This document shows positions 16,754-24,799 of a stretch of 62,500 nt of DNA, piece after piece. The translations under genes and the position numbers were made by a program. The notes beneath the pieces are model-generated. The model made no database searches. It was not told the DNA's origin and was given only the letters and a program-made list of their open reading frames with translations. Location of the stretch: NCBI GenBank assembly GCA_900012615.1, contig LT009756.1, positions 2,481,966 through 2,544,465 of the forward strand. The letters run 5' to 3'. Source of the stretch: Agrobacterium genomosp. 13 str. CFBP 6927. GTDB lineage: Bacteria > Pseudomonadota > Alphaproteobacteria > Rhizobiales > Rhizobiaceae. Within the stretch, counting starts at the first letter, position 1. Each line of letters starts with the position of its first letter.

Positions 16754-17737
16754 TCAGGTCCCGTCGAGCTTGAACAGGCGGCGCGCATTGGTGCGGCCAA
16801 TCTTCACCCGGTCGGCCTCGGCGATGCTCGTCGCGTTGAACCAGTCGGAGGCGTGGTCGATATTCTCGAAGGGCCAGTCGGTGGAAAACAGGATGCGGTC
16901 GGCACCGATTTCCAGAATGGCGTCGATCAGCGTCTGGGTGCGGAAATTGCCCGAGGTGGTGATGTGGAAATTCTCGTTGAAATAATCCACGAAACGGCGC
17001 TTGGCCGGATAGCGCGGTGGCAGCTTCACCCAGGCATTGCGGTGGTCGATGCGCCACATCATGTAGGGCAGGCCCTCGCCCATATGGCCGAGAATGATGT
17101 TGAGGCGCGGATGCTCGTCGAACAGGCCGGACGCCATGAGGCGCAGCGCATGGACCGCCGTTTCCTGCGCGAATGCCCAGGTGGGACCAAGCAGCCAGGG
17201 GTGGCCGTCATAGATGCGCGAATCCTGCGGCAGCGGGTTACGCGGGTGCAGGTAGAAAGGCACGTCGAGCTTTTCGACCTCGCCCCAGAACGGACGATAT
17301 TGCGGCAGGTCGTAATAAAGCGGCGTCTGGCCGTCACCTTCCTGGCTGAAGCCGTTGACGAGCGCACCGACAAAACCCAGATCGTTGATACAACGCTGCA
17401 ATTCCTCGGTCGCCGCATCCGGGTCCTGCAAAGGCAGCGCTGCGAAGGCGAGGAAGCGATCCGGCCGCTTGGCGCATTCCTCGGCCAGAACGTCATTGGC
17501 GCGTCGCGCGATCTCGATCGCCTTTTTTGTATCGGGAATGGCCTGCACCGCCGGCGCGTTCAGCGACAGGATCATGGTTTCGATGCCATGTGCATCCATC
17601 AGCTTCAGGCGCGTATCCTGAATGTCGAGCAGGCGGTGCTGCAATTCCTTCCAGTAATCGCCGGGCACGAACCCGGCCGAATCCTGAAGTGTTTCCGGGA
17701 TTGCGAAATGCTCCTCGAGAGCGACCTTGCCTTGCAT
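16754..17737 (-). CDS. graF: Gamma-resorcylate (2,6-dihydroxybenzoate) decarboxylase
   Basis: Zinc amidohydrolase-superfamily decarboxylase that converts 2,6-dihydroxybenzoate to resorcinol. With ATG 17737 (after GGAGG) the length is 327 residues, the same as the characterised Rhizobium enzyme. Its metal and catalytic residues fall at the known numbers: Glu8 and His10 in LEEHF, His164 in YLHPRNP, His218 in LGHMGEG and Asp287 in STDWPF. A longer in-frame start at 17764 adds nine unconserved residues. The flanking resorcinol hydroxylase and hydroxyquinol dioxygenase genes support the specificity over other ACMSD-like amidohydrolases. Confidence 0.95.
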   Translation of the reverse strand: MQGKVALEEHFAIPETLQDSAGFVPGDYWKELQHRLLDIQDTRLKLMDAHGIETMILSLNAPAVQAIPDTKKAIEIARRANDVLAEECAKRPDRFLAFAALPLQDPDAATEELQRCINDLGFVGALVNGFSQEGDGQTPLYYDLPQYRPFWGEVEKLDVPFYLHPRNPLPQDSRIYDGHPWLLGPTWAFAQETAVHALRLMASGLFDEHPRLNIILGHMGEGLPYMMWRIDHRNAWVKLPPRYPAKRRFVDYFNENFHITTSGNFRTQTLIDAILEIGADRILFSTDWPFENIDHASDWFNATSIAEADRVKIGRTNARRLFKLDGT

Positions 17738-17782
17738 GTTGTTTCCTCCGAAATCGCTGTTCATGTGCCGCCAGATATGCGG

Positions 17783-19012
17783 TCAATATTGGCCCTTGGG
17801 TTCGAGACCCAGCATGCTCTGGCCGATCATGGTGCCCACGGCATCCCAGTTCATGCTGATATGACGGCCGACCGCATTCGCATCCCGCCAGGCACGCTGC
17901 ACCGGATTGGAAAGATCAAGCCCGACGCCGCCGGTGGAATCGTTGAGCGCCTGCACGGCGCGCAGCGCCAGCGACACCGAAAAGGACTGGCCACGACGGC
18001 TGAGAAGGCGGTCATCCACCGTGAATTCCGCCCGGCCCTCGACCCTCGCCTGCGAAAGCGCCTGTGCCCGGGCAACATCGCGCAGCAGGATTTCGCAGGC
18101 CGCGTCCACACTCGCTGCCGCTTCCGCAACACGCAGCTGGATGGTGGGAAATTCAGCCATGCGGTTATTGCCGCCCGCCACTGCACCGCGTGTCACCCGG
18201 CCCCCGACATGGTCGACATAGGCGGCAAGAGCGCCCTTGGACGCGCCAACGCCGGCCGCCGCGAGACAGGAGGGGATGCCGGTCAGAAGCGGCATGTTGA
18301 AGAGGCCTTCCTCGGCATAATATTGCCCGCCGGGCGTCTTGCCGCTAGTGGCGTCGGGAAAGGTCAGAACCCGATGCTTGGGAACGAAGACATCATCAAG
18401 AACCAGCGTCTTGGAACCCGTGCCGGCCAGTCCCACCACATGCCAGGTATCTTCAATGACATATTGGCTGGCGGGAACCAGAAGAAAAGCGGGAACCGGC
18501 TTGCCCTCGCCCTGCGGCGGCAGGATGGCGGCGCAGAGAGACCATTGGGCATTCTCGCAGCCCGAGGCGAAGGCCCATTTGCCGCTCAGGCGATAACCGC
18601 CATCGGCTACCTCCGCCATCTTTACCGGCGCATAGGAACCGCAAAGAAGCGCGTCAGGATTTTCACCCCAGACATCAGCCTGCGCCTCCGCAGGAAACAT
18701 CGCCAGCAGCCATTGATGGGCGGAAAGCAGGCCGGCCACCCAGCCGGTCGACGCACAGGCAGCTGAGAGCTCGATATTGGCTTCGACAAGCTCGGCGAAG
18801 TCACCGCCTCTGCCACCGAAAGCCCGGGGCTTGACGATATCGAAATAGCCGATGCCGCGCAGCGCCTCGATATGTGCGGCGGGAACGCGCCGCGCTTCCT
18901 CTGTCTGTCTGGCGCTGGACCGGAAAAGATCGGCTATGCCGGCAACGCGGCTGGCGAGGCGAACACGCGGGTTCGTTTGCGCCGGCTGCGGCGCATGGCT
19001 CATATCGTTCAT
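17783..19012 (-). CDS. graA: Resorcinol hydroxylase, large oxygenase component
   Basis: A 409-residue acyl-CoA-dehydrogenase-like flavin-dependent monooxygenase (HpaB-C2/HsaA type). It uses reduced flavin from GraD to hydroxylate resorcinol to hydroxyquinol. The acyl-CoA dehydrogenase fold shows in the SGKWAFASGC block and in the C-terminal helical domain with a late S-x-x-x-W-D-A-V motif. The frame runs open to 19318, but ATG 19012 with GGAG upstream is the likely start, because the extra sequence overlaps graD. The two components are adjacent in one operon. Confidence 0.9.
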   Translation of the reverse strand: MNDMSHAPQPAQTNPRVRLASRVAGIADLFRSSARQTEEARRVPAAHIEALRGIGYFDIVKPRAFGGRGGDFAELVEANIELSAACASTGWVAGLLSAHQWLLAMFPAEAQADVWGENPDALLCGSYAPVKMAEVADGGYRLSGKWAFASGCENAQWSLCAAILPPQGEGKPVPAFLLVPASQYVIEDTWHVVGLAGTGSKTLVLDDVFVPKHRVLTFPDATSGKTPGGQYYAEEGLFNMPLLTGIPSCLAAAGVGASKGALAAYVDHVGGRVTRGAVAGGNNRMAEFPTIQLRVAEAAASVDAACEILLRDVARAQALSQARVEGRAEFTVDDRLLSRRGQSFSVSLALRAVQALNDSTGGVGLDLSNPVQRAWRDANAVGRHISMNWDAVGTMIGQSMLGLEPKGQY

Positions 19013-19064
19013 GATTGTCTCCTTCCGGAAATGACTGGGCCGGGAATTATGCGGCCGAAAAATA

Positions 19065-19604
19065 TCAGGCGGGCACGTGTGCCGGGCTTGCGGCGCAATA
19101 TTGCGCGTTCTCGTAAAGCAGTGGCCGCGTCGTTTCGCTGACATCGGCCGAAACCACCTGCCCGATGAAGACCGTATGTGTTCCATAGGGCATCGCCGCG
19201 ACACGGCGGCAGGCAATGGCGGCATGGGCCTGGGGCAGATAGAGAACGCCGTTGTCATGGCGCTGCCAGTTGCCATCGCGGAAACGCTCCTCCGGCGAAA
19301 CCTTGCCGCTGAAGGCATCCGACAGCGCGATTTGATCCTGCGTCAGCACATTGACGATGAAATCCGGCCGGCAGAGCAGCAATTCGTGCAGCAGCGTGCG
19401 GTTGTTCAGGCAAACCAGAAGAGAGGGCGGCTCCATCGAGACGGAGGTGACGGCCGTGACCGTCATGCCGTGATCGCGCTGATCACCCGAGGCACAGGCG
19501 GTGATGACCGTCACGGTCGCCGGAAAACGGCGCATCGTTGTACGGAAATTCTGGCCGACACCTTCAGGCGCAAGATTGTTCAGGCCAAACAATGCTGATG
19601 TCAT
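19065..19604 (-). CDS. graD: Resorcinol hydroxylase, flavin reductase component
   Basis: A 179-residue flavin reductase of the HpaC/FRP-like domain family. It has the P-A-T-V-T-V-I-T start of the flavin-binding domain, an M-T-V-T-A-V-T-S-V-S block that binds FMN/FAD, and F-I-V-N-V-L in the middle. It reduces flavin with NADH and passes it to GraA. It is the first gene of the gra operon and diverges from the regulator graR across a 140-bp control region. Confidence 0.9.
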   Translation of the reverse strand: MTSALFGLNNLAPEGVGQNFRTTMRRFPATVTVITACASGDQRDHGMTVTAVTSVSMEPPSLLVCLNNRTLLHELLLCRPDFIVNVLTQDQIALSDAFSGKVSPEERFRDGNWQRHDNGVLYLPQAHAAIACRRVAAMPYGTHTVFIGQVVSADVSETTRPLLYENAQYCAASPAHVPA

Positions 19605-19639
19605 GAGATCCTCCCAAATCCTGCATTCTTAGTTATTTT

Positions 19640-19666
19640 CATTTGCAACGTTTGTCAATGCAAATG
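19640..19666. promoter_or_regulatory. Candidate GraR operator in the graD-graR gap
   Basis: Perfect 8-bp inverted repeat (CATTTGCA at 19640-19647, TGCAAATG at 19659-19666) with an 11-base centre, placed 36 bp before the graD start. MarR proteins usually bind such palindromes. The same half-site word occurs upstream of graK. Confidence 0.5.
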
Positions 19667-19744
19667 TTTTTCCACTGTTAAATGCCGCGAATTTGCCTCG
19701 CATCCCCCCATCTTCTGGAGCGAAGCTATTGAAACTGATGGATT

Positions 19745-20242
19745 ATGCCGGTACAGCCGATGGGTGCGCCACATCATCTGCGCACGTGGTTCTCAAACGG
19801 GGTTTTGCTTGTGTCCTATCAGTTCACTGACTCGGTACCCTACCTGCTCAACTGGGTGGGCGTTCGGCTTGGAGAGCGCTTCTCCGTGAGGCTGGCATCC
19901 TACGACATGACCCTGCCGATGTACCGTGTGCTGGCGGCGTTGAGACAGGATGAGAGCAAAACGCTGACGGAGCTTTCCGACATGGTGTCGGTGGAGATTT
20001 CCACGCTCTCACGGCTCGTTGGCCTGCTCGTCAGGCGCAACCTCGTCAGCCGCGTCAGGCCGGCCGATAATGCCCGCATCGTGCGTATCACGCTGACGCC
20101 AAAGGGCGAGGAACTCGCCGACGAACTCATGCCCATCGCCGCCATGTTCGAAAAAACCGCAATCGAGGGCCTCGACCCTGCGGAAGTGAAACTTTTCAAA
20201 AGCATCCTGCGCCATATCGGCCGCAACATCGCCAGTCTCTGA
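19745..20242 (+). CDS. graR: MarR-family regulator of the gra operon
   Basis: A MarR winged-helix protein of 165 residues, or 143 if GTG 19811 is the start. The recognition region T-L-T-E-L-S-D-M-V-S-V-E-I-S-T-L-S-R-L-V is the helix-turn-helix, followed by the wing D-N-A-R-I-V-R-I-T-L-T-P-K-G. It is divergent from graD, as reported for graR, which represses the gra genes until gamma-resorcylate appears. The ribosome site at ATG 19745 is weak and the first ~20 residues are not typical, so the start is uncertain. Confidence 0.87.
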   Translation: MPVQPMGAPHHLRTWFSNGVLLVSYQFTDSVPYLLNWVGVRLGERFSVRLASYDMTLPMYRVLAALRQDESKTLTELSDMVSVEISTLSRLVGLLVRRNLVSRVRPADNARIVRITLTPKGEELADELMPIAAMFEKTAIEGLDPAEVKLFKSILRHIGRNIASL

Positions 20243-20347
20243 TCACCCGGAAACTCACTGCCCGCATCGCGGTCTTCACGTGCAATGTACTTGTAATGGC
20301 TGGTTCCTATCCCTGTGGAAACTTACCGCAGCGGAGGAGAATTACCC

Positions 20348-20734
20348 ATGTCCGACAGACCGTCACCCGCCTTCCCGGCGGCGATCGCCCTCGTCACCGC
20401 GTCGATCCTGCTTTCGGCCTGTGCCTCGACAGTCATGAAAAGCTACATCGGCGCGCCCATCAGCAGCGTGATGCTGGATTACGGGCCGCCGGACAATATT
20501 TACAGCCTCGGCGCAGGACAGCAGGCCTATCAGTGGCGAAAAAACAAGACGCAGGCTGTCGCGGGATCGTCGAGTGGTGAGGTACGGACAACACGGCGTG
20601 GCGAGCGTTACGAAGTGTCCGAGACGCCGGGTTATGTGGAGCGCATAGAGTGCTTCTACACGTTCTTCACACGCAATTCCGGTGGAGAATGGTATGTCAC
20701 GAGTTTCCGGCAGCCTTCGCTAGAATGCGAATGA
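20348..20734 (+). CDS. Small predicted lipoprotein of unknown function
   Basis: A 128-residue protein that begins at ATG 20348 after GGAGGA. A hydrophobic signal (about residues 9-22) ends in the lipobox LLSAC, so Cys23 or thereabouts should be lipid-modified. The mature part contains M-x-x-Y-I-G-x-P-I-S and Y-x-W-R-K, a pattern seen in short rhizobial lipoproteins that resemble the SmpA/OmlA fold. The function is unknown. A strong terminator follows at 20768. Confidence 0.75.
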   Translation: MSDRPSPAFPAAIALVTASILLSACASTVMKSYIGAPISSVMLDYGPPDNIYSLGAGQQAYQWRKNKTQAVAGSSSGEVRTTRRGERYEVSETPGYVERIECFYTFFTRNSGGEWYVTSFRQPSLECE

Positions 20735-20767
20735 CCGTTTCGGGATTTTAAACTCCAGCCTGTTTGA

Positions 20768-20803
20768 CCGCCGCTTTGATACTTGAAGCGGCGGCGTTCT
20801 TTT
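20768..20803 (+). terminator. Rho-independent terminator after the lipoprotein gene
   Basis: Stem CCGCCGCTT with AAGCGGCGG (20768-20776 with 20786-20794), a 9-base loop, then a T-rich run (20795-20803). It sits 34 bp after the stop codon. Confidence 0.75.
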
Positions 20804-20840
20804 GAACATTCTCCCTGAAATCTGTCATCGGATGAACCGG

Positions 20841-21470
20841 TCAGAAGCGATAGTTCAGGCCGGCCTTGATGACATGATCACTCACATCGGTCTTCGACCT
20901 GCCGCTGGCTGTCGTTGTCGACACATTTCCGGTGCTGACATAATTATATTCAAACTTGGCCGACAGGCCGCCGCCGAAGCTCTGCTCAACACCCGCACCA
21001 ACCAGATAGCCCTGCTTCCAGCCATCGGGACCCGTGACGCCATTTCCATCCTTGAACTTCGTGGTGGTCAGGCCGGCGGTGCCGTAAACAAGCGTGCGGT
21101 CCAGCGCCACGCCGGCCTTCATCTTCGCCGCACCACGGAAACGCTCCCTCAACCGGCCGTTCGGCACGCGCGCGTCGTTCCCGAGGTAAGAACCTTCGAT
21201 TTCAGCGCCGACAACGCCGGAGCCGAACTGGAAATTATAACCGGCCTGCACGCCCCCTGTCAGTCCACGGCCGCTGGCCAATGGGTTCAACCTCGGGGAG
21301 GCGACGCCGCCATGCGCACCGACATAGGCGCCGCCCCATGAGAAGGCGGGCTGATTGCCGTAATCAAAGGATTGCTGCGTATTGTAATTCGTAAGATCGG
21401 CGGAATAGGCGCCTGTTGCAGCCGCAATGGCGATGGTCACGGCGACAAGCGATTTTTTGATGATCGACAT
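20841..21470 (-). CDS. Outer-membrane beta-barrel protein (Omp25/Omp31 type)
   Basis: An exported protein of 209 residues with a signal peptide (cleavage near A-Y-S-A). The mature chain is built of alternating strands typical of the 8-stranded Omp25/31 family of alpha-proteobacteria: W-x-G-A-Y-V-G near the start, Q-A-G-Y-N-F in the third strand, and a final strand ending in N-Y-R-F with terminal phenylalanine. I chose ATG 21470, spaced from CTGGAG, over a longer frame. The 283-bp upstream gap is AT-rich and contains its promoter. It is transcribed in the same direction as the histidine kinase gene upstream, but the gap argues against one operon. Confidence 0.87.
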   Translation of the reverse strand: MSIIKKSLVAVTIAIAAATGAYSADLTNYNTQQSFDYGNQPAFSWGGAYVGAHGGVASPRLNPLASGRGLTGGVQAGYNFQFGSGVVGAEIEGSYLGNDARVPNGRLRERFRGAAKMKAGVALDRTLVYGTAGLTTTKFKDGNGVTGPDGWKQGYLVGAGVEQSFGGGLSAKFEYNYVSTGNVSTTTASGRSKTDVSDHVIKAGLNYRF

Positions 21471-21753
21471 GAATGACTCCAGGGGAAACCGATGCGCCAC
21501 AGGCGCTTGCAGGGTTTCAGTTCGCGTTGAAGAACCGGAAACCGGCTCCCGTTAGCCTGCTTGCGCAAATCAGCAAGAGATGCGGATGAGCTCAGCAGAT
21601 AAGGGCATTTTCCCCGCGAGAGTTACGCCTGCATTGCACGCCGTAAATTTTAATCAAAATAAGTGATTTATTTAATATACTTAGAAGAATTTCTTTAACT
21701 AAATCGTAAGGAATTTCATTGTCGCTGACGCGATTCATCGCGCCGTGCGCAGC

Positions 21754-23190
21754 CTATTCGCTTCCAACTGCAACGTTTTTCGATGAGACGGATCGAATTT
21801 CCAGCCGCACACAAAAACCGGGATCGAGATCGACAAACAGCACGCGTCCGCAATGAAGCTCGGCCGCTTTCTGGACCAGGTTCAAACCGAGGCCTGCTCC
21901 CGGCGAATTCGTGTTGATGCGGTGAAACGGCTCGAACACCTGCTCGCGCTCGGAGACGGGAATGCCCGGGCCTTCATCGCAAACATCAATGAAGCCCGCA
22001 GCACCAACCCGGATCATGATAGCGCCCTTGCCGCCGCCATGATCGATGGCGTTGCGGACGAGGTTGACGACCGCCATCTCAACAATCGACGTCTGCATCG
22101 TCAACACGACATGGCTTTCGCTCGGTTCGAAATCAAACTCGTAACCGGCATCCATCGCGATCGGGGCAAGATCGGTCGCGATGCGCTCGACAAGTGTGTT
22201 CAGATCCTGCTGCACGGCAGGCAATTCCACCGCGCCGACCGCCTGCATCTCCAGCAGCTGATGGGCGACGCGTGTGAGACGATCAATATCGGCCCGGAGC
22301 TGCCGGCTCAGCGCGTCGTCGGGCAAAAGGTCGGCCCGGACACGCGCAATTGCAATCGGCGTTCGCAACTCATGCGCCGCATCGGCAAGAAAGCGGTTAC
22401 GGCGATTATATCCCTCATCCAGCTTGGAGAGCGCGACATTGAAGGCGTCCACCAGCGGAATGATTTCACTGGGCACCTTGGAACGGTCGATACGGGCGGA
22501 ACGGTTTTCGAAATTGATCGACTTCGCCTGTTTGACCGTTTCAATCAGACCACTCAATGAACGGCCGACCGCTCTCGGGGTTACGAGCAACGTCGCGATG
22601 CCGGTCAGGATCAGCATGGGCACGACGACGATAAGGATGATGAAGCCTACACCCGGCAGCACGGTAAGCCAGCGTATATCGCCATTGGCATCCTTTTCCA
22701 GATCCAGCTGGATGTTGATCCAGAGACTGAGGCCATCATTCGGGAAGCCTTTCTCCGTCCCGGCAATGAATTGCAGCCGCCCCGCAGGCGTATCGCGGTT
22801 CTCCATGGTGGCCCGGACTGTTTCCCCGGCTTCCACGCGCGCCCTTTCAATGCTCCGGGGGAATGCCGCCGCCAGGGCCGGTGCCGGGATTTCCCCATAT
22901 TGCAGGACGATTTTATCGGCATCCCGCACCACGAACCACAGATTTGGATACCGCTGTTTCAGCGCCATCAATCCGGGCGTGGCCGACACCTGCGCCCGGC
23001 CCTGCGCATCCTTTGTCACACTTTCCGCAATAATGCGGGCAGCCTCTTCATTGGCGCCCTCCAGCCGTGGATCGATGATCCAGATCCAGCCGACGAGGAG
23101 GATGACAAAAAGAACGAGCAGGAACGCCTGCAAGGCGAAAAGGCGCTTCATAAGCGCCCATCGCAGGGATCGATTGCGTCTTTCCTTCAT
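21754..23190 (-). CDS. Sensor histidine kinase, partner of the response regulator at 23187
   Basis: A 478-residue membrane kinase. It has two membrane helices (about 17-38 and 180-203), a periplasmic sensor of about 140 residues, HAMP-like linker, a dimerisation/phosphoacceptor domain with His273 in A-A-H-E-L-R-T-P, and an ATPase domain with N-box (V-R-N-A-I-D-H-G), G1 (D-E-G-P-G-I) and G2 (G-A-G-L-G-L) motifs. The start overlaps the regulator stop as ATGA. The sensor domain gives no clue to its signal. Neighbouring genes are an outer-membrane protein and a TetR/flavoenzyme pair. Confidence 0.9.
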   Translation of the reverse strand: MKERRNRSLRWALMKRLFALQAFLLVLFVILLVGWIWIIDPRLEGANEEAARIIAESVTKDAQGRAQVSATPGLMALKQRYPNLWFVVRDADKIVLQYGEIPAPALAAAFPRSIERARVEAGETVRATMENRDTPAGRLQFIAGTEKGFPNDGLSLWINIQLDLEKDANGDIRWLTVLPGVGFIILIVVVPMLILTGIATLLVTPRAVGRSLSGLIETVKQAKSINFENRSARIDRSKVPSEIIPLVDAFNVALSKLDEGYNRRNRFLADAAHELRTPIAIARVRADLLPDDALSRQLRADIDRLTRVAHQLLEMQAVGAVELPAVQQDLNTLVERIATDLAPIAMDAGYEFDFEPSESHVVLTMQTSIVEMAVVNLVRNAIDHGGGKGAIMIRVGAAGFIDVCDEGPGIPVSEREQVFEPFHRINTNSPGAGLGLNLVQKAAELHCGRVLFVDLDPGFCVRLEIRSVSSKNVAVGSE

Positions 23191-23861
23191 GTCGTCGACC
23201 GGATGAGATAGCCGATGTTGCGCACGGCCCTTATCTCGACCGTGGCTTCGGCCTGTGCAAGCTTCTTCCTGATCCGGGAGATATGGGCATCGAGAGCATT
23301 CGACTCGATCTCGTCGTCCAGTGTGTAGACCGCCTCGATCAGATTGGATCGTGTCACGATACGGTTCGGCCGTCGCATCAGGGCTTCAAGCACCAGATAC
23401 TCCCGGCGCCGAAACTCGATGACGGAACCGGCAATACTGATTTCGTTGCTTTTCGGATCGATGCTCAGATTCCCGAAACTCACATATTTATCGGAAAGTG
23501 AAGGGCCGCGCCTGTGCAGCGCGCGAAGGCGAGCCAGCAATTCCTCGATTGCAAAGGGCTTGGCGAGATAATCATCCGCTCCGGCATCGAGCCCATCAAC
23601 GCGGTGATCGACACTGCCAAGCGCCGTCAGCACAAGGATCGGCACGGAATGTTTGCGTCGACGAAGCGACGACACGAGGTTCAGCCCCTCACCATCAGGA
23701 AGGCGGCGATCCAGAACGAGCACATCATAGGCCCCGTCGCGGGCAAGAGCATCGGCGTCGCTGATGGTGCTGACGTGATCCGCAAGCACATCGCGCCGGC
23801 GCAGGGCCTCGAGCAGTGCTCGCGCCATTTCGGGTTCATCCTCAAGCAGCAGGATTCGCAA
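23187..23861 (-). CDS. OmpR-family response regulator
   Basis: A 224-residue two-domain regulator. The receiver domain (1-115) has acidic residues E7-D8, the phosphorylated Asp51 (V-L-V-L-D) and Lys-Pro at K-P-F. The C-terminal winged helix (about 125-222) ends in the usual I-R-x-V-R-N-I-G-Y block. It is the first gene of the pair. A direct repeat of ATTGCAG with 11-bp period lies 51-68 bp upstream and may be its own binding site. Confidence 0.9.
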   Translation of the reverse strand: MRILLLEDEPEMARALLEALRRRDVLADHVSTISDADALARDGAYDVLVLDRRLPDGEGLNLVSSLRRRKHSVPILVLTALGSVDHRVDGLDAGADDYLAKPFAIEELLARLRALHRRGPSLSDKYVSFGNLSIDPKSNEISIAGSVIEFRRREYLVLEALMRRPNRIVTRSNLIEAVYTLDDEIESNALDAHISRIRKKLAQAEATVEIRAVRNIGYLIRSTT

Positions 23862-23911
23862 CGACTTTTCCTCAAAGGTGAGTTCTTGCAGCCCACCACT
23901 GGTCGGTGAAT

Positions 23912-23929
23912 ATTGCAGTTACATTGCAG
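23912..23929. promoter_or_regulatory. Direct repeat upstream of the OmpR-type regulator
   Basis: ATTGCAG occurs at 23912-23918 and again at 23923-23929, one helical turn apart, as OmpR-family dimers often require. It may be an autoregulatory site; this is inference. Confidence 0.35.
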
Positions 23930-24017
23930 GCGGGAGCCGGACTCTTCTTTAGCACCTTGCCAGACACAAGCCGACCGGCATCGCGCGACTTCTCAGAAAG
24001 CGTCTGCCGAACACATG

Positions 24018-24656
24018 CTAGGTATTTGGCCCGGACCTGTATCCATGCCTTGCATAAAATCGGTCAAGCTCGCGCTGCTGCGGCACCTCGCCGGTATAAA
24101 TCGCAATATAGTCCGGAATCCTTTTCATCCGCACGGCCACATCCTCCTCCGATTGCATGGAGATATAGCCGATCTGGACGAGATAGGTGGTCCGGGCGCG
24201 CACATCCGCCATGGTTTCGGAATGGCCAAAACGCATGAACATGCGCGAAAGCGCATCCATCCTCGTCTGGTCGGCTTTGCGCACCTCGGCAAGAATATCA
24301 TCCGACTGAAGCGCCCAGCTGCGAACCGCGAACTCGAACTTGCTGTCGAAAAGGCCGGGATCCAGCCAGCAATCGAAAACATTCAGCATCGCTTCCGCTA
24401 ATGTTTCCGCATAGGCCTCCGACTGCCTGACGATGCTTCCGGTATTCTTCTCGCGCCAGCGGGATACAAGTGCTGCCAGCAATTCCTCCCGATCCCGGAA
24501 GAACCAGTAGAAACTGGTACGCGACAGGCTCAGCTTTTTCGCCAGCGGCAGGATTTTGACGGAGTCCACACCGGACTCGAGCAGAGCCTGATAGGCAGCC
24601 TCCAGCCACCCCTCCTGCGATCCGCGCCAACCGGTTTCGTTCAATGTCGCTTCCAT
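24018..24656 (-). CDS. TetR-family transcriptional regulator
   Basis: A 212-residue regulator with an N-terminal TetR DNA-binding domain (L-A-K-K-L-S-L-S-R-T-S-F-Y-W-F-F near residues 38-54) and an all-helical ligand-binding C-terminal part. It diverges from the flavin oxidoreductase gene across 143 bp that contain a T/A-rich tract around 24720-24765, the likely operator region. It probably controls that enzyme gene in response to its substrate. Confidence 0.87.
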   Translation of the reverse strand: MEATLNETGWRGSQEGWLEAAYQALLESGVDSVKILPLAKKLSLSRTSFYWFFRDREELLAALVSRWREKNTGSIVRQSEAYAETLAEAMLNVFDCWLDPGLFDSKFEFAVRSWALQSDDILAEVRKADQTRMDALSRMFMRFGHSETMADVRARTTYLVQIGYISMQSEEDVAVRMKRIPDYIAIYTGEVPQQRELDRFYARHGYRSGPNT

Positions 24657-24799
24657 GGTGATTTCCTATCAAATAGGCCTGGTTGCGACAAGCCGAATGT
24701 CCACCCCTGTCGAAACCATAAACACCTGTGTTTTATTAATTGACACTTATGTACATTTCCACCTAGCCTTCTCCCATCAGCACCATCCGGAGAATGGCA

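Noticed and set aside
16229..18766. 845-residue open frame on the plus strand opposite graC-graA
   Set aside because: It is the antisense shadow of three well-supported gra genes; composition is rich in Arg/His/Gly with no domain pattern, as expected from GC-rich codon bias.
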